64,000 nucleotides of DNA from Veillonellaceae bacterium (lineage in GTDB: Bacteria > Bacillota > Negativicutes > Veillonellales > Dialisteraceae): contig DAJPGA010000001.1 of assembly GCA_025992895.1 (NCBI GenBank), forward strand, positions 1,072,501 to 1,136,500, given 5' to 3'. The translations under genes and the position numbers were made by a program. Below, in pieces: positions 37,579 to 47,205 of this stretch. How positions within the stretch are numbered: position 1 is the stretch's first letter; each line of letters opens with the position of its first letter. Under the pieces are notes generated by a model, which did not search any database, had not been told where the DNA came from, and saw only the letters and a list, made by a program, of their open reading frames with translations.

Positions 37579-38991
37579 ATGGCTGAAGAAAAGAAGAAGA
37601 GCCAGGTCGATGACATCAATCGAAGCATTTACGACATCAAGGACAAGGTGGAGTACTCCTACAAGGCTGACAACGGGCTGACTGAAGAAGTCATCCGTGA
37701 AATTTCAGCCAAGAAGGAAGAACCGGAATGGATGCTTGAAAAGCGCCTGCAGGCTCTTGAAATATACAATCATATGGACTTCCCGGAATGGGCTCCTGAT
37801 ATTTCCGAGCTTGATATGGATCATATCGATACCTACATCCGCCCGAAGACGGACATGAAGGCAAAATGGGAAGACCTGCCGCAGAATATCAGGGACACAT
37901 TCGACCGTCTTGGCATTCCTGAAGCAGAAAAGAAATCTCTTGCCGGCGTCGGAGCGCAGTATGACTCTGAAGTCGTTTATCATAATATCCAGAAGGAACT
38001 GGAAGAACAGGGTGTCATTTACGTTGACTTCGAAACCGCTGTCAAGGAATACCCTGATCTGATCAAACCGTATTTCGGAAAGCTCATCACTCCGAATTAT
38101 CATAAATTTGCTGCACTGCACTATGCTGTGTGGTCCGGCGGCTCTTTCGTTTACGTTCCAAAGGGCGTTCACGTACGCATGCCGCTGCAGAGTTATTTCC
38201 GCCTCAATGCGCCTGGCGCAGGTCAGTTCGAACATACTCTGATCATCATTGAAGAAGGCGCTGACTGCCATTTCATCGAAGGCTGCTCGGCTCCAAGATA
38301 CAACGTGGCAAACCTTCACGCCGGAGCTGTCGAGCTCTACGTCAAGAAGGGCGCAACGCTGCGCTACAGCACGATTGAAAACTGGTCGAAGAACATGTAC
38401 AACCTGAATACCAAGAAGTCCATCATTGAAGAAGACGGACACATGATCTGGGTATCCGGTTCCTTCGGCTCCCATACATCCTGCCTCTATCCGGATACCA
38501 TCCTCAAGGGCGATCATTCCACCTGTGATTTCACAGGCATCACGTTCGCCGGCAAGGGTCAGTTCCTCGATACTGGTTCCAAGGTGGAAGCTCTTGGAAA
38601 GGGCACTTCCATCAATATCAACTCCAAATCCATTTCCAAAGCAGGCGGCACTGCGATTTACCGCGGCGTCGTTTACATCGGGCCGGAAGCAAAGGGGACG
38701 AAGGGCACTATCAGCTGCGAATCCCTGATGCTGGATAATGAATCCAGATCCGACACAATCCCGGACATCATCATTGAAAATGATGACATCGATCTTGGTC
38801 ATGAAGCTAAGATCGGCCGCATCCCGGATGATGATATTTACTACCTCATGAGCCGCGGCCTTTCTGAAGAAGACGCAAAGGCCATGCTCGTCCGCGGATT
38901 TGCTGAACCGATTTCAAAGGAACTGCCTTTGGAATATGCTGTAGAAATGAACCGCCTCATCGATCTTGAATTCGAAGGCGCTATAGGATAA
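37579..38991 (+). CDS. sufB: Fe-S cluster scaffold SufB
   Basis: 470 aa. Carries the SufB core (QFEHTLIIIEEGADCHFIEGCSAP, GSHTSCLYPDTILKGD, GRIPDDDIYYLMSRGLSEEDAKAMLVRGF). ATG 37579 is chosen with GAGGTG upstream; it lies 2 nt after the sufC stop. Accepts sulfur from SufS/SufU and builds nascent clusters with SufC and SufD. Confidence 0.96.
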   Translation: MAEEKKKSQVDDINRSIYDIKDKVEYSYKADNGLTEEVIREISAKKEEPEWMLEKRLQALEIYNHMDFPEWAPDISELDMDHIDTYIRPKTDMKAKWEDLPQNIRDTFDRLGIPEAEKKSLAGVGAQYDSEVVYHNIQKELEEQGVIYVDFETAVKEYPDLIKPYFGKLITPNYHKFAALHYAVWSGGSFVYVPKGVHVRMPLQSYFRLNAPGAGQFEHTLIIIEEGADCHFIEGCSAPRYNVANLHAGAVELYVKKGATLRYSTIENWSKNMYNLNTKKSIIEEDGHMIWVSGSFGSHTSCLYPDTILKGDHSTCDFTGITFAGKGQFLDTGSKVEALGKGTSININSKSISKAGGTAIYRGVVYIGPEAKGTKGTISCESLMLDNESRSDTIPDIIIENDDIDLGHEAKIGRIPDDDIYYLMSRGLSEEDAKAMLVRGFAEPISKELPLEYAVEMNRLIDLEFEGAIG

Positions 38992-39001
38992 GGAGGACCA
39001 T

Positions 39002-40048
39002 ATGGAAGAAATCAGAGTCAACCGACTGCCGCTTCTTACGTACCGGTACCTTCATACCAACGATACCCCGATGCAGTTCGAGGCGCCGAAGAAATCAGGC
39101 GAACCGGTCTTCTCCGACATGACATATGTCAAAGAAGGGGGAGAGCTTCCGGAAGACTTCAACGGGGCATCCAAAGAAACCGTAAAAGCGGCTGCAGACG
39201 GCAGACGTTATACCATCACTGTTCCGGCTCATGCTGAAACATCACTTACGATTACACTCAAGGCAGATGAAGCGCATCCTGACTTTGCAGGCCAGTTCGT
39301 ATTCTATCTCGGCGAGGAAGCAAAGCTTTCCCTCGTATGGAGAATCGAAGGCGAAGCGCCGTCCGATACCTGCCTCATTGCTGCGTATTATGACCTGAAG
39401 GAAGGCGCAAACCTCAGCGTTTCCCGTATGGAAAAGGGTCTGACGCATGCGACCATCTATGACCAGAGACATACCCACCTTGCCAGAAAGGCAAAGGCCG
39501 TATTCCTGGCTGCTGAACTTGGCGGACAGAATGTCATCGTCCACAGCTACGGCAAGCTCGAAGGCGATAAGTCCACGATGCTGGAAAAGGCTGTCTATGC
39601 AGTAAGAGGCGACCAGCACCTCGACTTCTTCTGCCACATCGACCATATCGGCAAGAAGACGAATGCTGAGATCGATATCAAGGGCGCACTGGCTGATACA
39701 GCCAAGAAGATTTTCAGGGGCACATTGAATTTCAAGAAGGGATGCAGCGGATCTGTCGGCGATGAAGGCGACTATGCCATCCAGCTCGATCCCCATACCA
39801 AGAATATTTCCCTGCCGCTTCTGCTCTGCACCGAAGACGACGTTGTGGGGAATCACGCATCCAGCGCAGGACAGCTCGATGCCAATACAATTTACTTCCT
39901 CATGACACGCGGCTTTTCGCTGGAAGAGGCAAGAAGAATCGTCGTGGAAGCGCTGATCCGTCCGATCATCGACAGCATGGACAGCTCGCTGCATGATGAA
40001 GTGATTGAAGAAGTCAGAAAGAAACTGGATTCCAAGGAGATAAAATGA
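39002..40048 (+). CDS. sufD: Fe-S cluster assembly protein SufD
   Basis: 348 aa, paralogous to SufB in its C-terminal half (ALADTAKKIFRGTLNFKKG, SLPLLLCTEDDVVGNHASSAGQLD, YFLMTRGFSLEEARRIVVEALI). Shorter than many SufD proteins (about 430 aa) because of a reduced N-terminal part. RBS TAAGGAGG, 10 nt after sufB. It overlaps the sufS start by 4 nt. Confidence 0.93.
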   Translation: MEEIRVNRLPLLTYRYLHTNDTPMQFEAPKKSGEPVFSDMTYVKEGGELPEDFNGASKETVKAAADGRRYTITVPAHAETSLTITLKADEAHPDFAGQFVFYLGEEAKLSLVWRIEGEAPSDTCLIAAYYDLKEGANLSVSRMEKGLTHATIYDQRHTHLARKAKAVFLAAELGGQNVIVHSYGKLEGDKSTMLEKAVYAVRGDQHLDFFCHIDHIGKKTNAEIDIKGALADTAKKIFRGTLNFKKGCSGSVGDEGDYAIQLDPHTKNISLPLLLCTEDDVVGNHASSAGQLDANTIYFLMTRGFSLEEARRIVVEALIRPIIDSMDSSLHDEVIEEVRKKLDSKEIK

Positions 40049-41277
40049 ACTTAGACTTAATCAGAAAAGATTTCCCGATACTGGAAACCAAGGTCAACGG
40101 TCATCAGATCGTATACTTTGATAACGGTGCGACCACCCAGAGGCCGCTTCCCGTCGTCAATGCCGTTGTGGATTACGTCACTCACCAGAATGGCAATCCG
40201 CACAGAGGCGCGCATATTTTTGCTATTTCCGCATCAGAAGCTTACGATACTTCCAAGGAAGTCGTCCGTGACTTCATCCATGCAAGAAGCGAAAAAGAAA
40301 TCATTTATACCAGAAACACGACAGAATCCCTGAATCTCGTATCCCGCTCCTATGGCGAGACACACCTGAAGAAGGGCGACCATATCCTCATCACGATTGC
40401 GGAACACCATTCCAACCTTGTTACCTGGCAGAGAGCTGCCGAAAAGACCGGCGCTGTTCTTGACTACATCTATATCGACAAGGAAACCGGCCATTTCCCG
40501 GAAGAAGAGCTCAAGAAGATCGACGATCCGAGAGTGAAGATTCTGGCATTTGCCCAGGTATCCAATGTGCTCGGCGTTGAATTCGATCCGAAACCGCTGA
40601 TAGAAAGAGCGCATGCGCATGGCGCTGTCGTCGTCCTTGACGGCGCACAGTCCACACCGCACAAGCAGATCGACGTGCAGGACCTCGACTGCGATTTCTT
40701 CGCTTTCTCCGGACACAAGATGTGCTCCATGGGCGGCATCGGCGTTCTCTATGCCAAGGAAGAACTCCTTGATGAAATGGAACCGTTCCTCATGGGCGGC
40801 GACATGATTGAAACCGTAGAAGAACAGACGACGACCTTTGCAGAACTTCCGGCCAAGTTTGAAGCAGGCACGCAGTATGTAGAAGGTGCTGTCGGACTTG
40901 TCGCAGCCATCAAGTACATTCAAGCCATCGGATATGATGATATCCGCGCGCAGGAAAGAAAGCTCGTCACCAGATGCCTGGAAGGCATGAAGAAACTGCC
41001 GTTCATCCAGATCATCGGACCGAAGAACCCGGAAGAAAAAGAAGGCCTCATCGCTTTTGAAGTAGAAGGTGTCCATCCGCATGACGTAGCCCAGATCATG
41101 TCTGCAGAAGGCATCTGCATCCGCACAGGCCATCACTGCGCAGAACCGCTGCATCATTACCTTGGTGTCAATGCATCCTGCCGCGCAAGCTTCTATTTCT
41201 ACAACACGGAAGAAGAAGTCGACTACTTCCTCGATAAACTGAAGGACGTGCGTAAAGTCATGGGGTATGACGACTGA
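40045..41277 (+). CDS. sufS: Cysteine desulfurase SufS
   Basis: PLP enzyme that removes sulfur from cysteine. 410 aa; the PLP lysine is in AFSGHKMCSMGG and the persulfide cysteine in IRTGHHCAEPLHHYLG; ITIAEHHSNLVTWQ and VLDGAQSTPHKQID complete the fold. ATG 40045 overlaps the sufD stop (ATGA), and its last base is shared with the sufU ATG. Confidence 0.96.
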   Translation: MNLDLIRKDFPILETKVNGHQIVYFDNGATTQRPLPVVNAVVDYVTHQNGNPHRGAHIFAISASEAYDTSKEVVRDFIHARSEKEIIYTRNTTESLNLVSRSYGETHLKKGDHILITIAEHHSNLVTWQRAAEKTGAVLDYIYIDKETGHFPEEELKKIDDPRVKILAFAQVSNVLGVEFDPKPLIERAHAHGAVVVLDGAQSTPHKQIDVQDLDCDFFAFSGHKMCSMGGIGVLYAKEELLDEMEPFLMGGDMIETVEEQTTTFAELPAKFEAGTQYVEGAVGLVAAIKYIQAIGYDDIRAQERKLVTRCLEGMKKLPFIQIIGPKNPEEKEGLIAFEVEGVHPHDVAQIMSAEGICIRTGHHCAEPLHHYLGVNASCRASFYFYNTEEEVDYFLDKLKDVRKVMGYDD

Positions 41278-41729
41278 TGGAACTGAAACAGCTGTATACA
41301 GATCTGATTCTGGAATACAATAAAGACAAGACAAACAAACGCAAGATCGAAAATCCGACCGTGCACGAACATGGACATAATCCAAGCTGCGGCGATGATA
41401 TCGATATCGAAGTGAAAATTGAAGACGGCGTGATCAAGGATCTCGCCTATACTGGTACAGGCTGCGCCATCAGCCAGGCTTCCACCGCCATGATGGCAGA
41501 ACTTCTTCAGGGGAGAACCGTTGAAGAAGGAATCCGCCTCTGCCGCCTTTTCCTCGATATGATCCGCGGCAAGGTGACTGATGATGAAAGCCTCGAAGAA
41601 CTTGAAGCAGCCATCACGCTGAAGGATATTTCTAAAATGCCTGTCAGAGTCAAGTGCGCAACCCTTGGGTGGCATACACTGGAAATGGCGCTCACACGCA
41701 TTGAAAAACAGCTCTCTGAGCAGAAATAA
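41277..41729 (+). CDS. sufU: SufU sulfurtransferase/scaffold
   Basis: 150 aa. Zinc-binding SufU-type protein that takes the persulfide from SufS. Ligand cysteines in NPSCGDD, GTGCAISQAS and RVKCATLGWHTLE; the 18-residue insertion typical of SufU relative to IscU (region around GRTVEEGIRLCRLF) is present. Last gene of the operon, terminator directly behind. Confidence 0.93.
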   Translation: MELKQLYTDLILEYNKDKTNKRKIENPTVHEHGHNPSCGDDIDIEVKIEDGVIKDLAYTGTGCAISQASTAMMAELLQGRTVEEGIRLCRLFLDMIRGKVTDDESLEELEAAITLKDISKMPVRVKCATLGWHTLEMALTRIEKQLSEQK

Positions 41730-41736
41730 GCATACT

Positions 41737-41772
41737 AAAAGCCCGCTCTCCCAAATGGAGGCGGGCTTTTTC
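41737..41772. terminator. suf operon terminator
   Basis: AAAAGCCCGC and GCGGGCTTTT arms, loop TCTCCCAAATGGAG-like, T5. Confidence 0.9.
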
Positions 41773-41836
41773 ACTGCATTGCGAGCCGTGACTTTGCGGC
41801 GGCAAAGGAGCCTGAATCATGCCGCAGGTGCGCTGA

Positions 41837-42190
41837 TTACAGGAAGCTGTGATTATCAGGTAGCATGAACTCACGGATCTTATTGAAAATGCCATTGTAG
41901 GCCATGGAAAGAGGGATCAGTGTGAGCATGACAAGCGTAGTCACCAGCATGGCGATCGAAGACGCAATCCCAATACGGATCGGAAGGAAAAGACCAGGCG
42001 GCACGAAGAACGCAAGCGCGAAACCGGTCATGACGGCCCATAAGACAAGGATTCGTTTTTCGTGACGGAATCCTGCCAGAAACAGAAGGGCAAAAATCAG
42101 ACCAGTAATTCCGGCCAGCGTAGAGTGGCCGAGGAATAAAAGAACGAGACTCAATACGGCGTAAGAGGCATGGCGAGCGCTCCTTTCCAC
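41837..42190 (-). CDS. Small hypothetical membrane protein, 117 aa
   Basis: Four hydrophobic helices (about 8-25, 28-42, 46-66, 72-96) and a short polar tail; no family recognised. ATG 42190 follows GTGGAAAGGAGCG-type sequence. Convergent with suf and not part of it. The frame's consistent hydrophobicity and RBS support a real gene. Confidence 0.7.
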   Translation of the reverse strand: MERSARHASYAVLSLVLLFLGHSTLAGITGLIFALLFLAGFRHEKRILVLWAVMTGFALAFFVPPGLFLPIRIGIASSIAMLVTTLVMLTLIPLSMAYNGIFNKIREFMLPDNHSFL

Positions 42191-42537
42191 GGAAAACAGT
42201 TGGGTGTTCTTATTTATTCTTCACAGGAAGGAATCGCCTTCCGAGGCGGCATTGTTCCTCTCCGGCCGCGGACCGGAAAGGAAACGGGGCAAGGGAAGCG
42301 GAAGGATGTTCTATAGGATACCTCCTTTCATGGGAGATCTATTTCATCCGCTGCAGATGAATCCATCCGTATCAATCCATCGAACGGCTGATTATGATTT
42401 AAATACATCTTTCTATACTTTAATTATATCATAACAGGCACGAGATTGTGTTCGATAACTCAGTTTAAAGTTAAGAATTCAAAGAGAATTTTATTTAAAT
42501 TTTCATAGAAAATAAATGAACTTGAGTCAATTATTAG

Positions 42538-42557
42538 AAAATAATAATGATTATTTT
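42538..42557. promoter_or_regulatory. Fur-box-like palindrome without an adjacent gene
   Basis: AAAATAAT-AATG-ATTATTTT, perfect eight-base arms, in the AT-rich gap 42191-42732. Downstream are a TTGACT (42596), AT-rich -10-like sequence and AAAAGGAG (42639-42646) but no start codon or ORF, so these may be leftovers of a lost gene. Confidence 0.45.
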
Positions 42558-42674
42558 GCTGTGTGAATATAATGAGATAAAGATAGGTAAAATGTTTGAC
42601 TAAAATTAGTATATAAAATAAATATAATGAGAAATCTTAAAAGGAGAATACTTTACCTGGAAGAATCATTATAT

Positions 42675-42709
42675 AAAGAAAATCCCCTGCAGAGAAATAG
42701 ATGCAGGGG
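42675..42709 (-). terminator. Terminator of the HxlR gene
   Basis: CCCCTGCA / TGCAGGGG arms; on the minus strand followed by ATTTTCTTT. Confidence 0.8.
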
Positions 42710-42732
42710 TGATCAAATATTATATGGCATTA

Positions 42733-43110
42733 TTATATGGCATTTCCGTCGCTATCGTAATGGAAGCCCCATTTCATGATTTCATAAAAAATGGGTTGAA
42801 GATCGTTTCCTTTTTCTGTGAGAGAGTACTCTACATGGGGCGGGATTTCATTGAATTGTTCTCTTTTGATGAGACCATCGGATTCCAGTTCGCGGAGCGC
42901 CTTCGTAAGGGATGCATTCGTAATTCCCTTGAGCACCCGCTTCAAAAGTCCGAAGCGTGCCGTATCATGGATGCAGAGTTCATAAAGAATCTGGGCTTTC
43001 CACTTACCCTGCAGCATCAGGAGGAGCGGGGTGACAGGGCAGTGCCCGAGATCGGTCACGATTCCTTTTTTCACATTGACGAGATATTCTTCATATGTCA
43101 TATATTCCAT
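42733..43110 (-). CDS. HxlR-family transcriptional regulator
   Basis: 125-aa winged-helix repressor/activator. The family core is clear: CPVTPLLLMLQGKWKAQILYELCIHDTARFGLLKRVLKGITNASLTKALRELESDGLIKREQFNEIPPHVEYSLTEKG is the usual order, with a cysteine near residue 24 that in relatives senses thiol stress. ATG 43110 follows AAAGGAG. Divergent from the UvrA2-like gene, with 122 bp between start codons, so it probably controls that gene. Confidence 0.92.
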   Translation of the reverse strand: MEYMTYEEYLVNVKKGIVTDLGHCPVTPLLLMLQGKWKAQILYELCIHDTARFGLLKRVLKGITNASLTKALRELESDGLIKREQFNEIPPHVEYSLTEKGNDLQPIFYEIMKWGFHYDSDGNAI

Positions 43111-43232
43111 GGACGTTCTCCTTTGTTTGACGGGCAGGTGCAGTTTCCGTACTTGATTTAAATTTTGGATATAGTATATTTTTTATATAGTGAAATGTCA
43201 AATGCAGTAAAAAAGATAAGGGTTGTGAAAGT

Positions 43233-45755
43233 ATGGACAAACAATATGAGAGAACAGGGGGCGCACCTTCTCATATAGAAGTCAGAGGGGCGCGCGTCCA
43301 TAATCTTAAAAATATAAACGTGGATATCCCCTTGGGAAAGATCACGGGCATCGCAGGGGTATCCGGATCAGGCAAATCATCACTGGCACTCGGCGTCCTC
43401 TATGCAGAAGGGTCCGGGAGATATCTGGAGGCACTTTCTACTTATACAAGAAGGCGCATGACGCAGGCAGCAAGAGCAGATGTAGATGAAGTACTCTACA
43501 TCCCGGCAGCCCTTGCACTCCACCAGAGGCCGGCGGTGCCGGGCATCCGCTCTACCTTCGGTACAGGTACGGAGCTTCTGAACGGGCTTCGCCTCATGTA
43601 TTCAAGACTGGCCAGCCATGAATGCCCCAACGGGCACTATGCAGAGCCCTCCTTGAATGTGGCAGCAGGGAAGGAACTCGTATGTCCCGTCTGCGGCGTT
43701 CATTTCCATGCGCCTTCGGCCGAAGAACTCTCCTTCAACAGCCAGGGGGCCTGCCGCACCTGCGGAGGAACCGGCATGGTGCACATGGTCGACCGCGCAT
43801 CTCTCATACCTGATGAGAACCTTTCGATTGACGATGGCGCCGTTGCTCCATGGAAAACACTGATGTGGTCGCTTATGACGGATGTCTGCCGTGCAATGGG
43901 CGTCAGGACAGATATCCCGTTCAAGGACCTCACGGATAAAGAGAAGGAAATCGTTTATGACGGTCCGGCAGTCAAGAAGCATATCTTCTACAGGCCGAAA
44001 AATGGATCCAATGAAGCGGGCGAGCTCGACTTCACTTACTACAGCGCTGTCTATACTGTGGAAAATGCACTGGCCAAGGTCAAGGATGATAAGGGGATGA
44101 AGCGCGTCAGCCGTTTCCTGAAAGAAGAAACATGTCCTGACTGCAAAGGGAGCCGGTTTTCAGAAGTCGCCAGGAAGCCGCATCTTCGCGGGATCTCAAT
44201 CGATGAAGCATGCCGCATGACACTTGGCGAAATCACAGAGTGGGTGAAGGGCGTTCCCGCTTCCCTTCCGGAAGAAATGCGTCCGATGGCTGAAAGCATC
44301 TGCGGCTCATTTATGAGGACGGCAAAAAGGCTGATGGATCTTGGCCTGTCCTATCTCTCGCTGGACAGGGCAGGAAGCACGCTCTCTACGGGGGAGAGAC
44401 AGAGAATGCAGCTGGCAAGGGCTGTCCGGAACAGGACGACCGGCGTCCTTTATGTCCTGGATGAGCCATCGATCGGGCTCCATCCTTCGAATATCGAAGG
44501 GCTTTGCGGTGTCATGAAAGACCTCGTCAGCGACGGGAACTCCGTTGCCCTTGTCGATCATGATACGCAGATACTGAAAGAAGCATCCTGGATTGTTGAA
44601 ATGGGGCCGGATGCCGGTTCTGACGGTGGAAATGTCATTGCAGAAGGCACTGTCGAGGAAATCGGAAAAAATCCAAAGTCGAAAATCGGCCGTTTCCTTT
44701 CCGGAAATTATCCCCGCCGTGTATTTCCCATCATCCACAGGGAAGAAATCTTCAGTGAGGGCTGCATCCGGATGAAAATGGGGCCGATCCATACAGTAAA
44801 ACCGCTTGAGGCAGAAATCCCCAAGGGAAGGCTTACGGTTGTGACAGGCGTGTCCGGCTCTGGAAAGACGACCATGGTGCTGGAGAGTCTTATCCCCGGC
44901 CTTTCGGCGGCGCTTGGGGGAGAAAAGCTCCCCAGCCATGTACTTTCTATCGATCCTTCCGGCATAAAGAATGTCAAACTCATCGATTCCACGCCGATTG
45001 GCATCAATGTACGATCGACGGTTGCCACCTATGCAAATGTCCATGACGAGCTGAGGAAGATCTATGCCAGAAGTACGAATGCCAAAGAAAAAGGCTTCAA
45101 AGCAGGAGATTTCTCTTACAATACGGGAAAACTCAGGTGCCCGGTCTGTGACGGGACGGGCGTCATCAGCCTTGATGTACAGTTCCTGCCGGATGTGGAG
45201 ATTCCCTGCCCGTCCTGCCATGGCTCGCGCTATGGGAAGGAAGCAGAAGAAATCCGTCTTGTGAATAAAAAGGGAGAAGCAAGATCTCTTCCTGAACTGA
45301 TGGATATGGATGTGAATCATGCGCTCGGATTCTGCCAGGACATGAAACTCGTCAAACGAAGACTCGAAGTTTTGAAGGAACTGGGCCTCGGGTATCTGAC
45401 ATTGGGAGAAGAAACGCCGGGGCTTTCCGGCGGGGAAGCGCAGAGACTCAAACTGGCCAGTGAAATGGGACGCGCCCAGGAAGATACGATCTTCATCTTT
45501 GATGAACCGACCATCGGACTCCATCCTCTCGATGTAAGGACACTGCTTTCCGTATTCCGCGCACTTGTCGATCACGGTGCGACGCTCATTGTCATCGAGC
45601 ATGATCTTGATGTCATACGGAACGCCGATTACATCATCGATATGGGTCCGGGAGGCGGAGAGGAAGGCGGACGCATTATTGCCTTCGGTTCACCGGAAGA
45701 AGTCGCGGAATCTCCCGATAGCATCACCGGGAAATACCTCCGGCCCCTGAAGTAA
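43233..45755 (+). CDS. UvrA-like excision/drug-resistance ATPase (UvrA2 type)
   Basis: 840 aa with two ABC ATPase halves: Walker A GVSGSGKSS (about residue 45) and GVSGSGKTT (about 540), signatures LSTGERQRMQL and LSGGEAQRLKL, Walker B VLDEPSIGLHP and IFDEPTIGLHP. Cysteine pairs for zinc are seen (CPVCG...CRTCGG, CPVCDG...CPSCHG). It is about 100 aa shorter than housekeeping UvrA because the UvrB-binding insert after the first P-loop is missing, the mark of UvrA2/DrrC-like proteins linked to resistance to DNA-binding drugs. RBS is weak. Confidence 0.9.
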   Translation: MDKQYERTGGAPSHIEVRGARVHNLKNINVDIPLGKITGIAGVSGSGKSSLALGVLYAEGSGRYLEALSTYTRRRMTQAARADVDEVLYIPAALALHQRPAVPGIRSTFGTGTELLNGLRLMYSRLASHECPNGHYAEPSLNVAAGKELVCPVCGVHFHAPSAEELSFNSQGACRTCGGTGMVHMVDRASLIPDENLSIDDGAVAPWKTLMWSLMTDVCRAMGVRTDIPFKDLTDKEKEIVYDGPAVKKHIFYRPKNGSNEAGELDFTYYSAVYTVENALAKVKDDKGMKRVSRFLKEETCPDCKGSRFSEVARKPHLRGISIDEACRMTLGEITEWVKGVPASLPEEMRPMAESICGSFMRTAKRLMDLGLSYLSLDRAGSTLSTGERQRMQLARAVRNRTTGVLYVLDEPSIGLHPSNIEGLCGVMKDLVSDGNSVALVDHDTQILKEASWIVEMGPDAGSDGGNVIAEGTVEEIGKNPKSKIGRFLSGNYPRRVFPIIHREEIFSEGCIRMKMGPIHTVKPLEAEIPKGRLTVVTGVSGSGKTTMVLESLIPGLSAALGGEKLPSHVLSIDPSGIKNVKLIDSTPIGINVRSTVATYANVHDELRKIYARSTNAKEKGFKAGDFSYNTGKLRCPVCDGTGVISLDVQFLPDVEIPCPSCHGSRYGKEAEEIRLVNKKGEARSLPELMDMDVNHALGFCQDMKLVKRRLEVLKELGLGYLTLGEETPGLSGGEAQRLKLASEMGRAQEDTIFIFDEPTIGLHPLDVRTLLSVFRALVDHGATLIVIEHDLDVIRNADYIIDMGPGGGEEGGRIIAFGSPEEVAESPDSITGKYLRPLK

Positions 45756-45762
45756 ATGCATA

Positions 45763-46028
45763 AAAAAGGAGGAGCTGTGACAAAATGTCCAATCATTTTG
45801 CTACAGCTCCTTTTGTGCTGGTATATTCAATTAGAAGATTATCCAACACATTTATATATTTGTGTTATCTGAAAACCTCAAAACCTCGCTGCGCTCGAAG
45901 GAAATGAACCTCCTCAGTCGCCTCCGGCGCCAGCTCCCCCTACGGGGCAAGCTCAAACACCCTTAAACCGAACTTCGTTCGAGAAAAGAAAAACAGTGTT
46001 TTGGTGGATTTTGTCACATCCCCTTTTT
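45763..46028 (-). repeat. Inverted repeat element, copy A (~265 bp)
   Basis: Closely matches the reverse complement of 47206-47470. One end is a palindrome (GGAGCTGTGACAAAATG...CATTTTGCTACAGCTCC, 45767-45811) that serves as terminator of the UvrA2 gene; the other end is GGATTTTGTCACATCCCC. The interior has GAGCG-AAG/CAG-CGAG-like hairpins and a GC-rich CTCCGGCGCCAGCTCCCCC block. Non-coding, MITE-like. Confidence 0.85.
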
Positions 46029-46042
46029 ATATTCTTTGCTCT

Positions 46043-46588
46043 TTATAATCCTGATTTGGAGAACTGCCTTTCACGGATACGTTTTTCTTTCCAGACATCC
46101 ATGCTGATGTCCATGGATGCGATCTTCAGTGTCAGCTGCGATAAGCCGTCGGCATTCTCCTCGCTGATGATTTCGGCAGTGACGTCGTCATTGACCCAGA
46201 AAGGGTGATGCTTTTCAGACAGCCCGGGACGGACGCCGAGACCCTTTGTCAAAGCGTGGATGAGGTAGTCTCTGGCAGGCCGGTAGGTCATCCAGTGTTC
46301 GGGGATCGTTGTAAAGGAAATAATCCAGAGCTTTTCATTATGGAAGGTAAGCTCCATATTCCTGTCGATATCAAGGGAAAGAATATGAAGGGGAAATGTA
46401 CCGTGATAGACAGCCTTGACGATTTCACTGTCTGTCATTCCATCGTGAATCCATTCTGCTTTTGGTGCTGTTTCGATGGAGGAATCCATACGGTCGATGG
46501 ATTCTTCAAGGCGCAGTTTCCCAAAAGAGCGTGATGCGTCAGAAGGCAGGTGCAGCAAACGGGTAACATATTGATGCAGGCGGTTCAT
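46043..46588 (-). CDS. Hypothetical protein, 181 aa, inside the inverted repeat pair
   Basis: Not recognised. ATG 46588 follows AAAGGAGTG. Soluble, mixed alpha/beta; ITFTTIPEHWMTYRPARDYLIHAL-type segment and a basic C-terminus (WKEKRIRERQFSK). No signal peptide. Upstream (46617-46651) an 18-bp unit GCAGGAAAAGCCGGAAAA is repeated twice. Convergent arrangement with the UvrA2 gene, separated by repeat A. Confidence 0.72.
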   Translation of the reverse strand: MNRLHQYVTRLLHLPSDASRSFGKLRLEESIDRMDSSIETAPKAEWIHDGMTDSEIVKAVYHGTFPLHILSLDIDRNMELTFHNEKLWIISFTTIPEHWMTYRPARDYLIHALTKGLGVRPGLSEKHHPFWVNDDVTAEIISEENADGLSQLTLKIASMDISMDVWKEKRIRERQFSKSGL

Positions 46589-46821
46589 AAATCACACTCC
46601 TTTGAAGGCGGGTAAAAGCAGGAAAAGCCGGAAAAGCAGGAAAAGCCGGAAATTCCATTTTTATTTGTATTTAAGTGTATCATTGGGCCGGGAAACCTGC
46701 TATCTCACAAAATTTTTATAGCTATCGATAAGATAACAGTAAAACAGATAATCCTGCTTGTCATGCAGCGCCTGATGACAGATAATAATAGATAATACAA
46801 GACACTGGAGGGGAGCAGCTC

Positions 46822-47202
46822 ATGAATAATTACCTTGGCGATATTATTTCCATTTTCATATGCCTTTGGTTTATCAAGACATATCTTCTGCATTACCGCA
46901 TGACAAAAGAAGAGGCTTTCATTGTCAGGGAGGCGCCGAAGGTATTCCTCTATCCTTTGACAATCCTTGTCTGCATCATGCTGGTCCTGGTACCGCTTTC
47001 GGAAAGAGGGCTTGCTCCCGGCGTTGTGCCTGATTCCATCCTGAAATACACTCTTGTTTCCTTCATGCTCTGGATCACGCTTGTCCTTTACACGAAATGG
47101 AACTGGGGCGTGCATGTGACAGACAGGAAAGTCAGAAGCAAAAACAACATGCAGATGCTGCTTCTCCTGATCCTTCTCTTCCTTCTGGCAACAATTTTAT
47201 AA
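46822..47202 (+). CDS. Hypothetical membrane protein, 126 aa, inside the inverted repeat pair
   Basis: Three to four hydrophobic helices (about 5-20, 44-61, 75-92, 108-125) with basic loops; no family recognised. ATG 46822 follows CTGGAGGGGAGC. Stop at 47202, only 3 nt before repeat B begins, so the repeat supplies its terminator. Divergent from the 181-aa gene. Confidence 0.72.
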   Translation: MNNYLGDIISIFICLWFIKTYLLHYRMTKEEAFIVREAPKVFLYPLTILVCIMLVLVPLSERGLAPGVVPDSILKYTLVSFMLWITLVLYTKWNWGVHVTDRKVRSKNNMQMLLLLILLFLLATIL

Positions 47203-47205
47203 ACG

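Noticed and set aside
42204..42434. A 76-aa open frame before the Fur-like palindrome
   Set aside because: No RBS, no family resemblance and composition typical of non-coding DNA.
46617..46651. Short tandem repeat GCAGGAAAAGCCGGAAAA as a possible CRISPR or phase-variation tract
   Set aside because: Only two copies, no spacers, and not a simple homopolymer or tetramer tract within a gene.
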